Of a DNA stretch of 64,000 nucleotides, positions 45,202-54,346 are shown piece by piece. The stretch covers positions 1 through 64,000 of the forward strand of contig CALLKX010000003.1 in NCBI GenBank assembly GCA_938083085.1, read 5' to 3'. Numbering within the stretch: position 1 is the stretch's first letter; each line of letters opens with the position of its first letter. This stretch comes from an uncultured bacterium. GTDB lineage: Bacteria > Planctomycetota > UBA1135 > GCA-002686595. Below the pieces are notes generated by a model. It did no database searches. It was not told the DNA's origin and worked only from the letters and a program-made list of their open reading frames with translations. A program made the translations under genes and the position numbers.

Positions 45202-47562
45202 ATGGCGCGCATCTTCCAAGAGAGGCCCCGCTCACTGGCGGCGGTCTTGCTGATCGCCCTTGGGGCTGGCATGAACGCCTCCTGCGGCAGCGGGGGCGGC
45301 TCGACCGCTGCGGCTGCCACGGGGGTTGACCTCGTGGCACTCGGCGTGACGCCGAGCGCGTGGTCCCTGGAGGCGGGCTCCAGCGTCGTGGTCACCGCCG
45401 AGGTCGCGAACCAGGGGATCTCCGCCTCGGCGCCCTTCGAGGTCGGCGTCTACCTCTCGGCGGATATCGCGCGAGACGCCCAGGACGTGCGCCTCCTCTC
45501 CTGGAGCCTGGGCACCCTCGCCGCGGGCGACACGTTCACCGCCTCCGAGAGCCTGCAGGTCCCGGTCACGACCCCGGCGGGGGAGTACTACCTGCTCTGC
45601 GTTGCGGACGACCAGGGTGCATTCCTCGAGGAGGCGGAAGAGAACAACGTCGCGGCCTCCACGGCCGCGCTCCTGATCCAGGAGGCAGAGCGCCCTGACC
45701 TCGTCATCGAGTCCGTCAGCTTCGGCGCAGTGGAGGTGCAGGCCGGGCAGTCGATCCTCGTCGACGACTCCGTGCGGAACGTCGGCGTCGAGACCAGCGG
45801 CGCCTTCCGCGTCGGGATCTACCTGTCCGACGACGCGCTGATCACGCCGAGCGACGTCCTCATCGGGCAGCGCCAGGTGTTGGACCTCGAGGTCGGCGCG
45901 TTGGACCCGGCCAGCGGCTCGCTCACGGTGCCCGCCTTCGTGATGGCAGGGAGCTACTTCGTGGGGGCCGTCGCGGATGACCTCGGCACCATCATCGAGA
46001 TGGACGAGCTCAACAACGAGCTCGCCGCCCCTGGGACGCTCGCTGTGACCTCCGCGCCGGCACCGGACGTGGCGGCGGCCTCGATCAGCTTCACGCCGCC
46101 CTCGGTCGAGGGCGGGCAATCCATCGTGGTGGACGAGTCCATCCTGAACCAGGGCCTCGCCGCTGCGCCTCTGTTTCAGATCGGTGTCTACCTCTCCGAT
46201 GACCCGACCATCGACCCTGCGACCGACATCCTGATCGGCACCCGGACCGAGAGCCTGCTCCCCGTCGGCAGCGTCTCCAGCTCCGGCCCGACCTCCATCC
46301 CCGTGCCCGCGGCGACGCCGCCGGGGGAGTACTTTGTCGGCGTCTACGCGGACAGCTCGGAGCTCCTCGTCGAGCTGGATGAGGGGAACAATGGGCTCAT
46401 CGGGGTCGGCCGCCTGACGGTCTCGGCGCCGCCGCTCTCGGACCTCGTGGCCAGCCAGTTCAGCTTCTCGCCCTCGGCGGTGCAGTCCGGCACCGGGGCC
46501 GCCGTCAGCGTCGAGGATCAGGTCACGAACCTCGGGCTCGCGCCGAGCTCGACGGTGCGGGTCTCGGTCTACCTGTCCAGCGACGCGGCGATCACGACCA
46601 ACGACGTGCTCTTGGGCTTCCACGAGCTCTCCCCCCTCGGCGTCGGGGTCGGCTCGTCGAGGTCGCTGAGCATGCCGGTCCCCGGGGGCATCGCCCCGGG
46701 CTCTTACAGGGTGGGGCTGTGGGTCGACGACCTCAACACCGAGCCCGAGCTCAACGAGGGCAACAACCTCCTGGTTGCAGGGGGGCTCCTCGACGTCTTG
46801 GAAGGCGGGGTCGCCGCGCCGAACCTCGTCACCGAGCTGATGGACCCGGCCGTCTCCACCGCGGAGCCCGGCGAGCCCTTCCAGGTGGTGACGCGCGTGG
46901 CGAATGCGGGCGACGCCTCGTGCGGCGCGTTCAGGATCGGCATCTACCTCTCGACCGATGAGACCGTCACCAGCAGCGACACGCTGCTGGGGGACCGGCT
47001 CGTTCCGTTCGGCCTCGGCGCGGCCTTCTCCACCGTCGCCAGCGCGCCGGTCACGGTCCCCCTGGGTACGCCGGAGGGGGAGTACACGATCGGTGCGCTC
47101 GCGGACTGGCAGGGCGTGGTCTCCGAGTCCGATGAGACGGACAACAGCCTCAACGCCGGGGGCGTCTTCCGGGTGCAGATCCCTCCGCCCCCCGCGCCCG
47201 ATCTGGTGGCCTCGGCGGTCGACGTGATCGACGCGTCGCCCTTCACCGCCGGCGAGGTGATCAGCGTGGCGCACACCGTCACCAACTCTGGTGAGCTTGA
47301 CGCGGGCTCCTTCAGGGTGGGCATCTACCTCTCCGAGGACGAGATCATCGACCCCCTCGAGGACACGCTGCTCGGCACCCGCGTCCTCTCCAACCTCAGC
47401 ATCGGCAGCAGCAGCTCGGCCAACACCACGGTGCAGCTCCCGCCCAACGCGGCGCTGACGGCCTGGCGCATCGGCGTGATCGCGGATGACCTCGAGGCCC
47501 AGGCAGAGAGCGACGAATCGAACAACAACGCCGTCGATCCCGAAGCCCACGTCATCCAGTGA
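45202..47562 (+). CDS. Lipoprotein with six CARDB adhesion repeats
   Basis: A 786-residue exported protein. The N-terminus has a hydrophobic core and GMNASC, a likely lipobox with Cys28. The rest is six ~115-residue CARDB repeats, each starting PDLV/PNLV/SDLV-like, then a strand such as VEVQAGQSILVDDSVRNVG, and ending with DDLGTIIEMDELNNEL-type Ca-loop residues. CARDB domains are bacterial Ig-like adhesion modules. No catalytic domain is attached, so it is probably a surface stalk or ligand-binding lipoprotein. The next small gene starts four bases downstream and is probably co-transcribed. Confidence 0.85.
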   Translation: MARIFQERPRSLAAVLLIALGAGMNASCGSGGGSTAAAATGVDLVALGVTPSAWSLEAGSSVVVTAEVANQGISASAPFEVGVYLSADIARDAQDVRLLSWSLGTLAAGDTFTASESLQVPVTTPAGEYYLLCVADDQGAFLEEAEENNVAASTAALLIQEAERPDLVIESVSFGAVEVQAGQSILVDDSVRNVGVETSGAFRVGIYLSDDALITPSDVLIGQRQVLDLEVGALDPASGSLTVPAFVMAGSYFVGAVADDLGTIIEMDELNNELAAPGTLAVTSAPAPDVAAASISFTPPSVEGGQSIVVDESILNQGLAAAPLFQIGVYLSDDPTIDPATDILIGTRTESLLPVGSVSSSGPTSIPVPAATPPGEYFVGVYADSSELLVELDEGNNGLIGVGRLTVSAPPLSDLVASQFSFSPSAVQSGTGAAVSVEDQVTNLGLAPSSTVRVSVYLSSDAAITTNDVLLGFHELSPLGVGVGSSRSLSMPVPGGIAPGSYRVGLWVDDLNTEPELNEGNNLLVAGGLLDVLEGGVAAPNLVTELMDPAVSTAEPGEPFQVVTRVANAGDASCGAFRIGIYLSTDETVTSSDTLLGDRLVPFGLGAAFSTVASAPVTVPLGTPEGEYTIGALADWQGVVSESDETDNSLNAGGVFRVQIPPPPAPDLVASAVDVIDASPFTAGEVISVAHTVTNSGELDAGSFRVGIYLSEDEIIDPLEDTLLGTRVLSNLSIGSSSSANTTVQLPPNAALTAWRIGVIADDLEAQAESDESNNNAVDPEAHVIQ

Positions 47563-47566
47563 CGCC

Positions 47567-47854
47567 ATGAACCGACCCCTCGACTTCTCCTCATCGCTCC
47601 GCCGTCCCCTCGTGGTCGCCGCAGCGCTCGTGGTGGCCGTCGCGGCCGGAGCCGAGGAGCTCACCCGCTGGGGCGGCGGCGCGTCGACCGCCGAGGTCCA
47701 CGACGAGCGATCCCTGCCCACCCCGCTGCGGGCAGTGGGCCGCCACGACCGCGTCCCGTCGGAGCCCGGCGGCTACGTGGATGTGTGGGGGCCGCTCGCC
47801 CCCTGGGAGGTGCGGGTCCTCCAGGGGCAGGGCACGTCCCGAACCGGGCGCTGA
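47567..47854 (+). CDS. Small exported or membrane-anchored protein
   Basis: A 95-residue protein with one hydrophobic segment (about residues 14-29, LVVAAALVVAVAAGAEEL) that could be a signal peptide or anchor, followed by a short polar part with GYVDVWGPLAPWEVRVL. No family recognised. It begins four bases after the CARDB gene and ends 43 bases before recQ on the same strand. Probably a real gene by position, but the sequence gives little more. Confidence 0.5.
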   Translation: MNRPLDFSSSLRRPLVVAAALVVAVAAGAEELTRWGGGASTAEVHDERSLPTPLRAVGRHDRVPSEPGGYVDVWGPLAPWEVRVLQGQGTSRTGR

Positions 47855-47897
47855 TTACCCCGTGACGCCGACCGTCGCGGGCCGCAGAATCGGCGCG

Positions 47898-49619
47898 ATG
47901 CAAGGCGAGGGAGTTGAAGGCGGGGCCCGTGATCCGAGGGTGCTCGAGGCCCTCCGGGAGGTCTTCGGGATTGAGGACTATCGCGGCCCGCAGGAGCGCG
48001 CCATCGACGCCGTGCTCGCGGGGCGTGACGTCCTCTTGACGATGCCTACCGGCGGGGGCAAGTCGTTGGTGTATCAGCTCCCCGCGGTCGTGGCGGAGGG
48101 CTTGACGCTGGTGGTCAGCCCGCTCATCGCCCTCATGAAGGACCAGGTGGACGCGCTCAGGGCCCGGGGGGTCCGGGCCGCCTATGTGAACTCCTCGATC
48201 AGCGCTGCGGAGCGGGCGCGCCGGCTGGAGGCCGCTGTGGCGGGGGAGCTGGATCTCCTCTATGTCACCCCCGAGCGCTTCCGTCAGCCGGACTTCGCGG
48301 GGGTGCTCCCGGACCTGCCGGTGCGCCGCCTCGCGGTGGACGAGGCTCACTGCATCAGCCAGTGGGGCCATGACTTCCGCCCCGACTTCTCGCGGCTGGG
48401 GGAGTACCGCCGGCGCCTTGGCGGGGTTCCGGCCATCGCGTTGACGGCGACCGCCACGCCGGCGGTGGCGGAGGACATCGCCCTGCGCCTGGAGCTCGAG
48501 GATCCCCTCGTCCTGCGCACGGGGATCGAGCGCGAGAACCTCTTCATGGCGGTGACGGAGGTGGGGAGCGAGGAGGAGAAGGTGGACGTCTTGGTCGAGC
48601 GCATCCGGGCCATCGATGGGCCGGGCATTGTCTACGGCGCGCTCATCAAGGACCTGGAGCGAATCCACGGCGAGCTGCGGCGGCGGGGCGTCGAGACGCT
48701 CGTGTACCACGGCAAGCTCTCCGCGGAGGAGCGCCGCGGGATGCAGGAGCGCTTCATGGGGTCATCGGGGCTGGTGGTCCTGGCGACGAACGCCTTCGGT
48801 ATGGGGATCGACAAGGCCGACATCCGGTTCGTGATCCACACGCAGATGCCGCGCACCCTGGAGGCGTGGACCCAGGAGGTCGGGCGGGCCGGCCGGGACG
48901 GCGCGCCGGCCTGGTGCGAGCTGCTGTACTTCCCCGAGGACATCGCGATTCAGGACACCTTCGTGCGCTGGGCGAACCCGACGCTTGAGTACGTGGTGAT
49001 GGTCTACGAGACCCTCGTGGGCTGGGGGGAGCGAGTGCAGCTGAAGGACGAGGGCGACCTGCGGGCGGAGCTGCTCGTGAAGGAGCGACGGGACAACCGG
49101 GTCGGGATCGCGCTGCGCTGGCTTGAGGTGCTCGGCGTGACGTCGGGGTCCTTCGAGAACCATGACCTCGAAGTTCGCCGCCCGCTAGACCCTGGCAAAC
49201 TTCCGACCTTCCTGGCCACCGGCGAGAAGCTGCAGGACGACCTGCGGGCGCTGCTCTCGATGGTCGAGTTCGCCAAGAACGACGCGCGGCCTCGCCGAGA
49301 GCTCCTCGCCGAGCACTTCGGTCTCGAGGACGAGGTGGGGCGCGGCTGCGATAACACGGAGGACGCCGTGGCGTGGCGGGCCGCGAACCTCAGCGAGCGT
49401 CCAGGGGCGCCCGAGGCCCCGGCCGCCTCCGCGCCGCTCGCCGCCGACCCGGACGCGCCCTTCGCCCGCGGAGACTGGGTCGAGATCGACGGTCGACACC
49501 TCGGGCAGGTGGTGAAGGTCGAGGGCGAGGGGCGCCGCACCCGCCTGGTGGTGGAGAGCGCCGGTGACTTCCGGCGGCGGACGGTCGACCCGCGACGCAA
49601 GCAGGTGCGGAAGATCTGA
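47898..49619 (+). CDS. RecQ-family helicase lacking the zinc-site cysteines
   Basis: A 573-residue SF2 helicase. Motif 0 YRGPQERAID, Walker A MPTGGGKS, motif II DEAH, motif III TATATP, motif IV VYHGKLS and motif VI QEVGRAGRDG are intact, so the motor should work. The following zinc-binding domain, with Cys-Arg-Arg and CDNC in normal RecQ, reads RPRRELLAEHFGLEDEVGRGCDNTED: at least two zinc cysteines are missing. A C-terminal KOW-like segment (FARGDWVEIDGRHLGQVVKVEG) replaces RQC/HRDC. A second, canonical RecQ is encoded at 60179. ATG at 47898; the frame is open further upstream. Confidence 0.82.
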   Translation: MQGEGVEGGARDPRVLEALREVFGIEDYRGPQERAIDAVLAGRDVLLTMPTGGGKSLVYQLPAVVAEGLTLVVSPLIALMKDQVDALRARGVRAAYVNSSISAAERARRLEAAVAGELDLLYVTPERFRQPDFAGVLPDLPVRRLAVDEAHCISQWGHDFRPDFSRLGEYRRRLGGVPAIALTATATPAVAEDIALRLELEDPLVLRTGIERENLFMAVTEVGSEEEKVDVLVERIRAIDGPGIVYGALIKDLERIHGELRRRGVETLVYHGKLSAEERRGMQERFMGSSGLVVLATNAFGMGIDKADIRFVIHTQMPRTLEAWTQEVGRAGRDGAPAWCELLYFPEDIAIQDTFVRWANPTLEYVVMVYETLVGWGERVQLKDEGDLRAELLVKERRDNRVGIALRWLEVLGVTSGSFENHDLEVRRPLDPGKLPTFLATGEKLQDDLRALLSMVEFAKNDARPRRELLAEHFGLEDEVGRGCDNTEDAVAWRAANLSERPGAPEAPAASAPLAADPDAPFARGDWVEIDGRHLGQVVKVEGEGRRTRLVVESAGDFRRRTVDPRRKQVRKI

Positions 49620-49631
49620 GCGGCGCCGGCC

Positions 49632-50210
49632 TCAGCGGGCCCCCGCGAGGGGGACCCGCTGGAGGGTCATGGGCAGCTCGGTGGAGACGTCGAAGCGCGC
49701 GGCGGTCTTGACGCCAGCCCGCGCCAGGGCCTCTGCGTCCACGGCGGTCTCGCTGGCCACGCTCATGGCGCCGAGGGCGAACTCCGCGCCAGAGCCGAAG
49801 GCGTAGAAGGAGCGGAACTCCTGGACGGAGCGCTGGGGGTAGGCGCCGAAGATGCCGCCGGGCGAGGCGATGATCAGCTCCATGCGCATAGACTCGTAGT
49901 CATCCTGGTTGTCCTCCTTGCCGAGGACGAAGTAGTCATCTCGGAGGGAGCGCTGAAGCTGCGTCAAGAAGTCGAAGATCTGGTGTGTGTCCCTGAGCTG
50001 CGGGATCTCCTTCAGGCCCCGGAGGTGGTGCCCGAGGATCAGCTGCGCGGAGGCGGGCCCGGTGGGGGCTACCCAGGCCTCGCCCACCTGGACGAGCTTG
50101 TCGCTGGACGCCACGAGGTCGGCGGGCTCCTTCAGGTCGCCGTAGGTGGCGAGGGTGTCGGCGGCGATGCACGCGACTCCGTTCTTCTTGGTGACGACGA
50201 CGGTGGTCAT
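49632..50210 (-). CDS. Proteasome-beta/HslV-like Ntn hydrolase
   Basis: A 192-residue protein beginning MTTVVVTKKNGVACIAADT, the start of proteasome-like Ntn hydrolases; removal of Met would leave Thr as the N-terminal nucleophile. AYPQRSVQEFRSFYAFGSGAEFALGAM is the core beta-alpha segment, and Lys near residue 32 fits the catalytic base. It is related to HslV and to stand-alone bacterial proteasome homologues, which lack a dedicated ATPase. No hslU is nearby, so it may act alone or with an unknown partner. It converges on the RecQ-like gene (12 bases apart) and diverges from the DUF1080 gene. Confidence 0.78.
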   Translation of the reverse strand: MTTVVVTKKNGVACIAADTLATYGDLKEPADLVASSDKLVQVGEAWVAPTGPASAQLILGHHLRGLKEIPQLRDTHQIFDFLTQLQRSLRDDYFVLGKEDNQDDYESMRMELIIASPGGIFGAYPQRSVQEFRSFYAFGSGAEFALGAMSVASETAVDAEALARAGVKTAARFDVSTELPMTLQRVPLAGAR

Positions 50211-50267
50211 GGGGTTCTGGTGGTCCGGGGTGGAGAGGCGCTGGTGGAACGCGAAGTGGACGCGGTC

Positions 50268-51011
50268 GTGGCGGACCATAGCGCAGCCCACCGAGGTTCC
50301 GCGAGGATCCGCTCTCGTTCGCGCGCGGCTCTGCAGCGCGCGGGGCGCGCCGCACGGGTCGGCGCCATTGCTGGTGCTGCCTTTATCGTTGCGTGCGCAG
50401 GGCCAGAGCCCGTCCGCGAAGCGGCCGAGGTTGCCCCGGCGCCGCCCTGGCAGGAGCTCTTCGACGGGCGTGACCTCTCGTCGTGGAAGGCGGGCGTGTT
50501 CGGAGAGTTCCCGGAGTTCGACCAGGTGGAGAACGGTGTCGTCATTCCCCAGGGCGTCCCGCTGGCGGGGCTGACCTACCAGGGGGAGCCGCCCACGCCG
50601 CCGTTCGAGGCGGAGTTCGATGTGACCAAGGAGTTCGGCGCGGACTTCTTCTTCTCCGTGACCTTCCCCGTGCGCGGCGAGCACCTGACGCTCGTGCTCG
50701 GCGGCTGGGGTGGGGTGGTCTGCGGGCTCTCTTGCCTGGACGGCGAGGACGCGTCGGGCAACGACACCCGGACCCTCCGGAACTTCCCCGACGGCACGCG
50801 TTACCGGGTCTCGCTGGTGGTGAGCGACGACCGGGTCCGGGTGGACCTCGACGGCGAGCGCCTGATCGACGCGGACCTGCGCGGGCGTGAGCTCGAGCTG
50901 CGTCCCGAAGTTGACCCTTCCGTCCCGTTCGGAGTCGCCGCCTTCGCCACACAGACCGTCCTGCACCGTGTGAGAGTGCGACAGCTGGGCGCGGACGGGT
51001 TCAGCCCTTGA
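50268..51011 (+). CDS. DUF1080 (LamG-like) lipoprotein
   Basis: A 247-residue exported protein. AIAGAAFIVAC is a lipobox-type signal with the Cys about residue 44. The mature part is a DUF1080 domain: PPWQELFDGRDLSSWK, VENGVVIPQG, EFDVTKEFGADFFF and RLIDADLRGRELELRPEV. The family is named 3-keto-disaccharide hydrolase and is abundant in planctomycetes; activity of this member is unproven. No ATG is available, so a GTG at 50268 is used, 57 bases from the divergent protease gene. It is followed 32 bases downstream by the DUF1028 genes. Confidence 0.72.
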   Translation: MADHSAAHRGSARIRSRSRAALQRAGRAARVGAIAGAAFIVACAGPEPVREAAEVAPAPPWQELFDGRDLSSWKAGVFGEFPEFDQVENGVVIPQGVPLAGLTYQGEPPTPPFEAEFDVTKEFGADFFFSVTFPVRGEHLTLVLGGWGGVVCGLSCLDGEDASGNDTRTLRNFPDGTRYRVSLVVSDDRVRVDLDGERLIDADLRGRELELRPEVDPSVPFGVAAFATQTVLHRVRVRQLGADGFSP

Positions 51012-51043
51012 CGGCTCCGAAGGGTCGCGGCGACTATTGAAGC

Positions 51044-52561
51044 ATGTCCTGCACTCCGCTTCGCGCCGCCCTCCTCGCGCTCCTCGGCCTCTTTCTCGCG
51101 TCGCCCGCCAAGGCGACCTGGTCGATCGTGGTCATCAACCGCGAGACCGGCGAGCTCGCGGTAGCGACGTCCACCTGCATCGCCGGCTTCGACATCGCGA
51201 CGGCGGTGCCTGTGATCCGGGTGGGCTACGCGGCGGGCGCCGCGCAGTCCTTCGTCATCTCCCAGGCCACCAACCGCCGGCGGATCTTCCGCAACTCGCT
51301 CCGGGGCGCCACGCCACAGCAGCTCCTCGACCTCATCGAGGCGAGCGACGGCGGCTTCCAGAACCGTCAGTTCGGGATCGTGGCCTTTGCCGGGCCGGCG
51401 GTCACCCACACGGGGAGCTCGAACGGCGACTTCGCAGACGGCCTGACGGGGACCTTCGGGCCCTACGAGTACGCGATCCAGGGGAACGTGCTCACGGGGG
51501 CGAACGTGGTGCTCGACTGCGAGGCGGCCTTCCTCGCGACGAATGGCGACCTCGGCGAGCGCATGGTGGCGGCCATGGAGGCCGCGCGGGACGCGGGCGG
51601 AGATGGGCGCTGCTCCTGCGCGCCGGGCACGCCCACGGGCTGCGGCTCGCCCCCGCCGAGCTTCACGTACGCGTCCTACAACGCCTTCATGGCGATCGCG
51701 CGACTGGGGGACTCCGACGCGCCGTGCCTCGGGAACACAGGCTGCGCCGCCGGGGACTACTACCTGCGGATCACCTACGCGGGCGGCCCCAATGGACAGG
51801 AGCCGATCGCGCGGCTGCGCGCCGAGTACGACGCCTGGCGCGCTGGCCAGGTGGCGCGGCCGGATCATGTGCTGAGCGAGGTGAGCACCTCCGTACCGCG
51901 GCTTCAGGCGGACGGACAGACGTCGAGCCGGGTAGAGGTTCGCCTCCGGGACGTGGACGGCAACCCCCTCGCCATGGGCGGTCAGGCGGTGACCGTCACG
52001 AGAGCCTCCGGGCCGAACGTGGCCCAAGCGGCCAACCTTGTGGACAACGGCGATGGGACCCACAGCTTCGACCTCGTGGCCACGCTGAATCAAGGGGTCG
52101 GGACGTACCACATCACCGTGGATGACGGAATCCGCCCTGTGCAGCTCTACCCCGCGCTGGTGGTCGAGTCCGCCGCCCCGGCGCAGCTCCACATCGGCCA
52201 GGGGGAGCTGTCTGCCGCGGCGGGGACGCCGCTCCCGCTCGTGCTCGACCGCGGCGCAGCGGACAGCGGGGCCTCGTATCGCGTCCTCGCCTCACTCTCC
52301 GGGACCCAGCCCGGATCGATCTTGGCCGGCGTCAACGTGCCGCTCAACCGCGACCGGGTGTTTGACTTCACCGCTGGCTGGCCCGGCGGCGCGCCCTTCA
52401 CCGGGAACACGGGCGTCCTGGATCAAGACGGTCGGGGCGCGGCGGTCCTCGACCTGCTCCCTGGGGCGCTGGTGCCCTTCGTGGGCTCGACGCTGTCCTT
52501 CAGTGCCGTGATCGGGGGACTCGCAGCCACTCCGGCGGCGTCGATCCTGGTCGGGCCCTGA
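51044..52561 (+). CDS. Secreted DUF1028 protein with Ig-like C-terminus, copy 1
   Basis: A 505-residue protein. The signal peptide ends SPAKA, so cleavage gives an N-terminal Thr25 in TWSIVVINRETGELAVA. This is the start of DUF1028, a predicted Ntn-hydrolase family, so signal peptidase could expose the nucleophile. The DUF1028 domain runs to about residue 270 (GGFQNRQFGIVAFAGP, GDLGERMVAAMEAARD). Then follow a bacterial Ig-like domain (LQADGQTSSRVEVRLRDVDG) and a second beta-rich domain. Two or three Cys pairs fit an exported protein. A paralogue of the same length follows directly. Confidence 0.8.
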   Translation: MSCTPLRAALLALLGLFLASPAKATWSIVVINRETGELAVATSTCIAGFDIATAVPVIRVGYAAGAAQSFVISQATNRRRIFRNSLRGATPQQLLDLIEASDGGFQNRQFGIVAFAGPAVTHTGSSNGDFADGLTGTFGPYEYAIQGNVLTGANVVLDCEAAFLATNGDLGERMVAAMEAARDAGGDGRCSCAPGTPTGCGSPPPSFTYASYNAFMAIARLGDSDAPCLGNTGCAAGDYYLRITYAGGPNGQEPIARLRAEYDAWRAGQVARPDHVLSEVSTSVPRLQADGQTSSRVEVRLRDVDGNPLAMGGQAVTVTRASGPNVAQAANLVDNGDGTHSFDLVATLNQGVGTYHITVDDGIRPVQLYPALVVESAAPAQLHIGQGELSAAAGTPLPLVLDRGAADSGASYRVLASLSGTQPGSILAGVNVPLNRDRVFDFTAGWPGGAPFTGNTGVLDQDGRGAAVLDLLPGALVPFVGSTLSFSAVIGGLAATPAASILVGP

Positions 52562-52625
52562 GCCCCGCCCCGGTGATCCGGCCTGTTCTGCGGCCCAGGT
52601 GATGGGGCCGTGCTAGGGTCGACTC

Positions 52626-54143
52626 ATGGCCTCAGCGCTCCTCCGGCTCGCGATCGCCGGGCTCCTCTCTCTGGCCGTCGTGGATCACGCGGCGGCCACC
52701 TGGTCCATTGTCGCTCTCAACCGTGCCACGGGTGAGGTCGCCGTGCTGGTCTCGACTTGCATCAGCAACTTCGACGCCGGACAGCGGCTCCCGGTCATCC
52801 GGGTCGGCGTCGCGGCTGGCGTCACCCAGGGCCTCTGGCAGAGCAACGCGGTGAATCGGCGCCGGATCTACAGGAACTCGCAGCGGGGGGCCACGGGGCA
52901 GCAGCTCCTCGACCTCATCGAGGTGCTCGACGGCGGCTTCGAGAACCGGACCATCGGGATCGTCGCCTTCGCCGGACCGCCGGCATCCCACACGGGGAGC
53001 AACGGCGGCCCCTACCTCGGCAAGCGCGTCGGGGTGATCGGCGACTTCGAGTACGCGATCCAGGGCGGAGGCCTCAGCGGCGCGAACGTCCTCGACGTCT
53101 GCGAGGCGGTCTTCATCAGCACGCAGGGTGACATGGGCCAGCGCATGCTCGCCTCCATGGAGGCGTCGAGGGATGCGGGCGGCGACGGCCGCTGCTCCTG
53201 CGATACGGTGCAGCCCACCAGCTGCGGCTCGCCGCCGCCGAGCTTCACGCACGCGTCCTACTGCGCGTTCATGGCGGTCGCCCGTCCGGGCGACACCAAC
53301 GCCCCGTGTCTCGGGTCCACCGGATGTGCGGCAGGGGACTACTACCTGCGCTTCAACTACTCAGGGACGCCCACCTCCCAGGAGCCCATGGCGCGCCTGC
53401 GCGCCGAGTACGACGTCTGGCGCGCCGGCCTCGTGGCTCGTCCGGACCATGTGCTGAGTGAGGTGACCTCCTCCGTCCCGCGCCTCCAGGCGGACGGCCA
53501 GACGTCGAGCCGGGTGGAGGTTCGCCTCCGGGATGTCGACGGAAATCCACTCGCCATGGGCGGTCAGACCGTGACGGTGACCAGGGCCTCCGGTTCGGAC
53601 GTGGCCCAGGCCGTCAACTTCGTGGACCACGCAGACGGGACCCACAGCTTCGACCTCGTGGCCACACTCAACCAGGGGGTGGGGGCGTACCACCTGACCG
53701 TGGACGACGGGATCCGGCCCGTGCAGCTCCACCCACCGCTCACCGTGGAGTCGGCCGTGCCCGCCGAGCTGCACATCGGCGAGTCGCTCTTCTCCGCGAG
53801 CGCCGGGACGCCGCTGCCCCTGGTCCTTGACCGCGGTGCCTCCGATAGTGGCGCCTCCTACAGGGTGTTCGCCTCGCTCTCCGGAACGCAGCCGGGGACG
53901 ACCGTGGGAGGGGTCCACGTCTCGCTCAATCGAGACCGCCTCTTCGACTTCACGGCTGGGTGGCCGGGCGGGCTCCCGTTCACAGGGAACGCGGGCGTGC
54001 TCGACCTCGACGGCCGCGCCGAGGCTCGCCTCGCCCTCGTCGGAGGGGTGCTGACCCCATTCGTGGGATCTACCTTGGCGTTCAGCGCGGTGATCGGTGG
54101 GCAGTCGGTGACCCCGGTCGCGTCGATCCTCGTCCACCCCTAG
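52626..54143 (+). CDS. Secreted DUF1028 protein with Ig-like C-terminus, copy 2
   Basis: A 505-residue paralogue of the preceding gene, the same length to the residue and with long near-identical DNA stretches in the Ig-like region (for example QADGQTSSRVEVRLRDVDG in both). The signal peptide ends HAAA with Thr25 again first in the mature protein (TWSIVALNRATGEVAVL). The DUF1028 part has diverged more than the Ig-like part. The 65-base gap between the two genes and their head-to-tail order show a tandem duplication. Function of DUF1028 is unknown; a secreted amidohydrolase or peptidase is a guess. Confidence 0.8.
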   Translation: MASALLRLAIAGLLSLAVVDHAAATWSIVALNRATGEVAVLVSTCISNFDAGQRLPVIRVGVAAGVTQGLWQSNAVNRRRIYRNSQRGATGQQLLDLIEVLDGGFENRTIGIVAFAGPPASHTGSNGGPYLGKRVGVIGDFEYAIQGGGLSGANVLDVCEAVFISTQGDMGQRMLASMEASRDAGGDGRCSCDTVQPTSCGSPPPSFTHASYCAFMAVARPGDTNAPCLGSTGCAAGDYYLRFNYSGTPTSQEPMARLRAEYDVWRAGLVARPDHVLSEVTSSVPRLQADGQTSSRVEVRLRDVDGNPLAMGGQTVTVTRASGSDVAQAVNFVDHADGTHSFDLVATLNQGVGAYHLTVDDGIRPVQLHPPLTVESAVPAELHIGESLFSASAGTPLPLVLDRGASDSGASYRVFASLSGTQPGTTVGGVHVSLNRDRLFDFTAGWPGGLPFTGNAGVLDLDGRAEARLALVGGVLTPFVGSTLAFSAVIGGQSVTPVASILVHP

Positions 54144-54346
54144 CGCGAGAGCGGGGGCCGGGCGCCGCGAGCCCCCTCGCTCGCCGGTCGGCCCGCGTCG
54201 CGGTGGGACTCTTGGCGCAGCGACGCCGGCACCGCGGTCCCGCTCGAGCCGACGTGAGGACCGCCCTGCCGGCGGCTCCATACGGCCATCTGAATCACCA
54301 CGCGCGAGACTCGTCCCGCGGGGGACCTCTCTCCGCCCGGCTCGCC

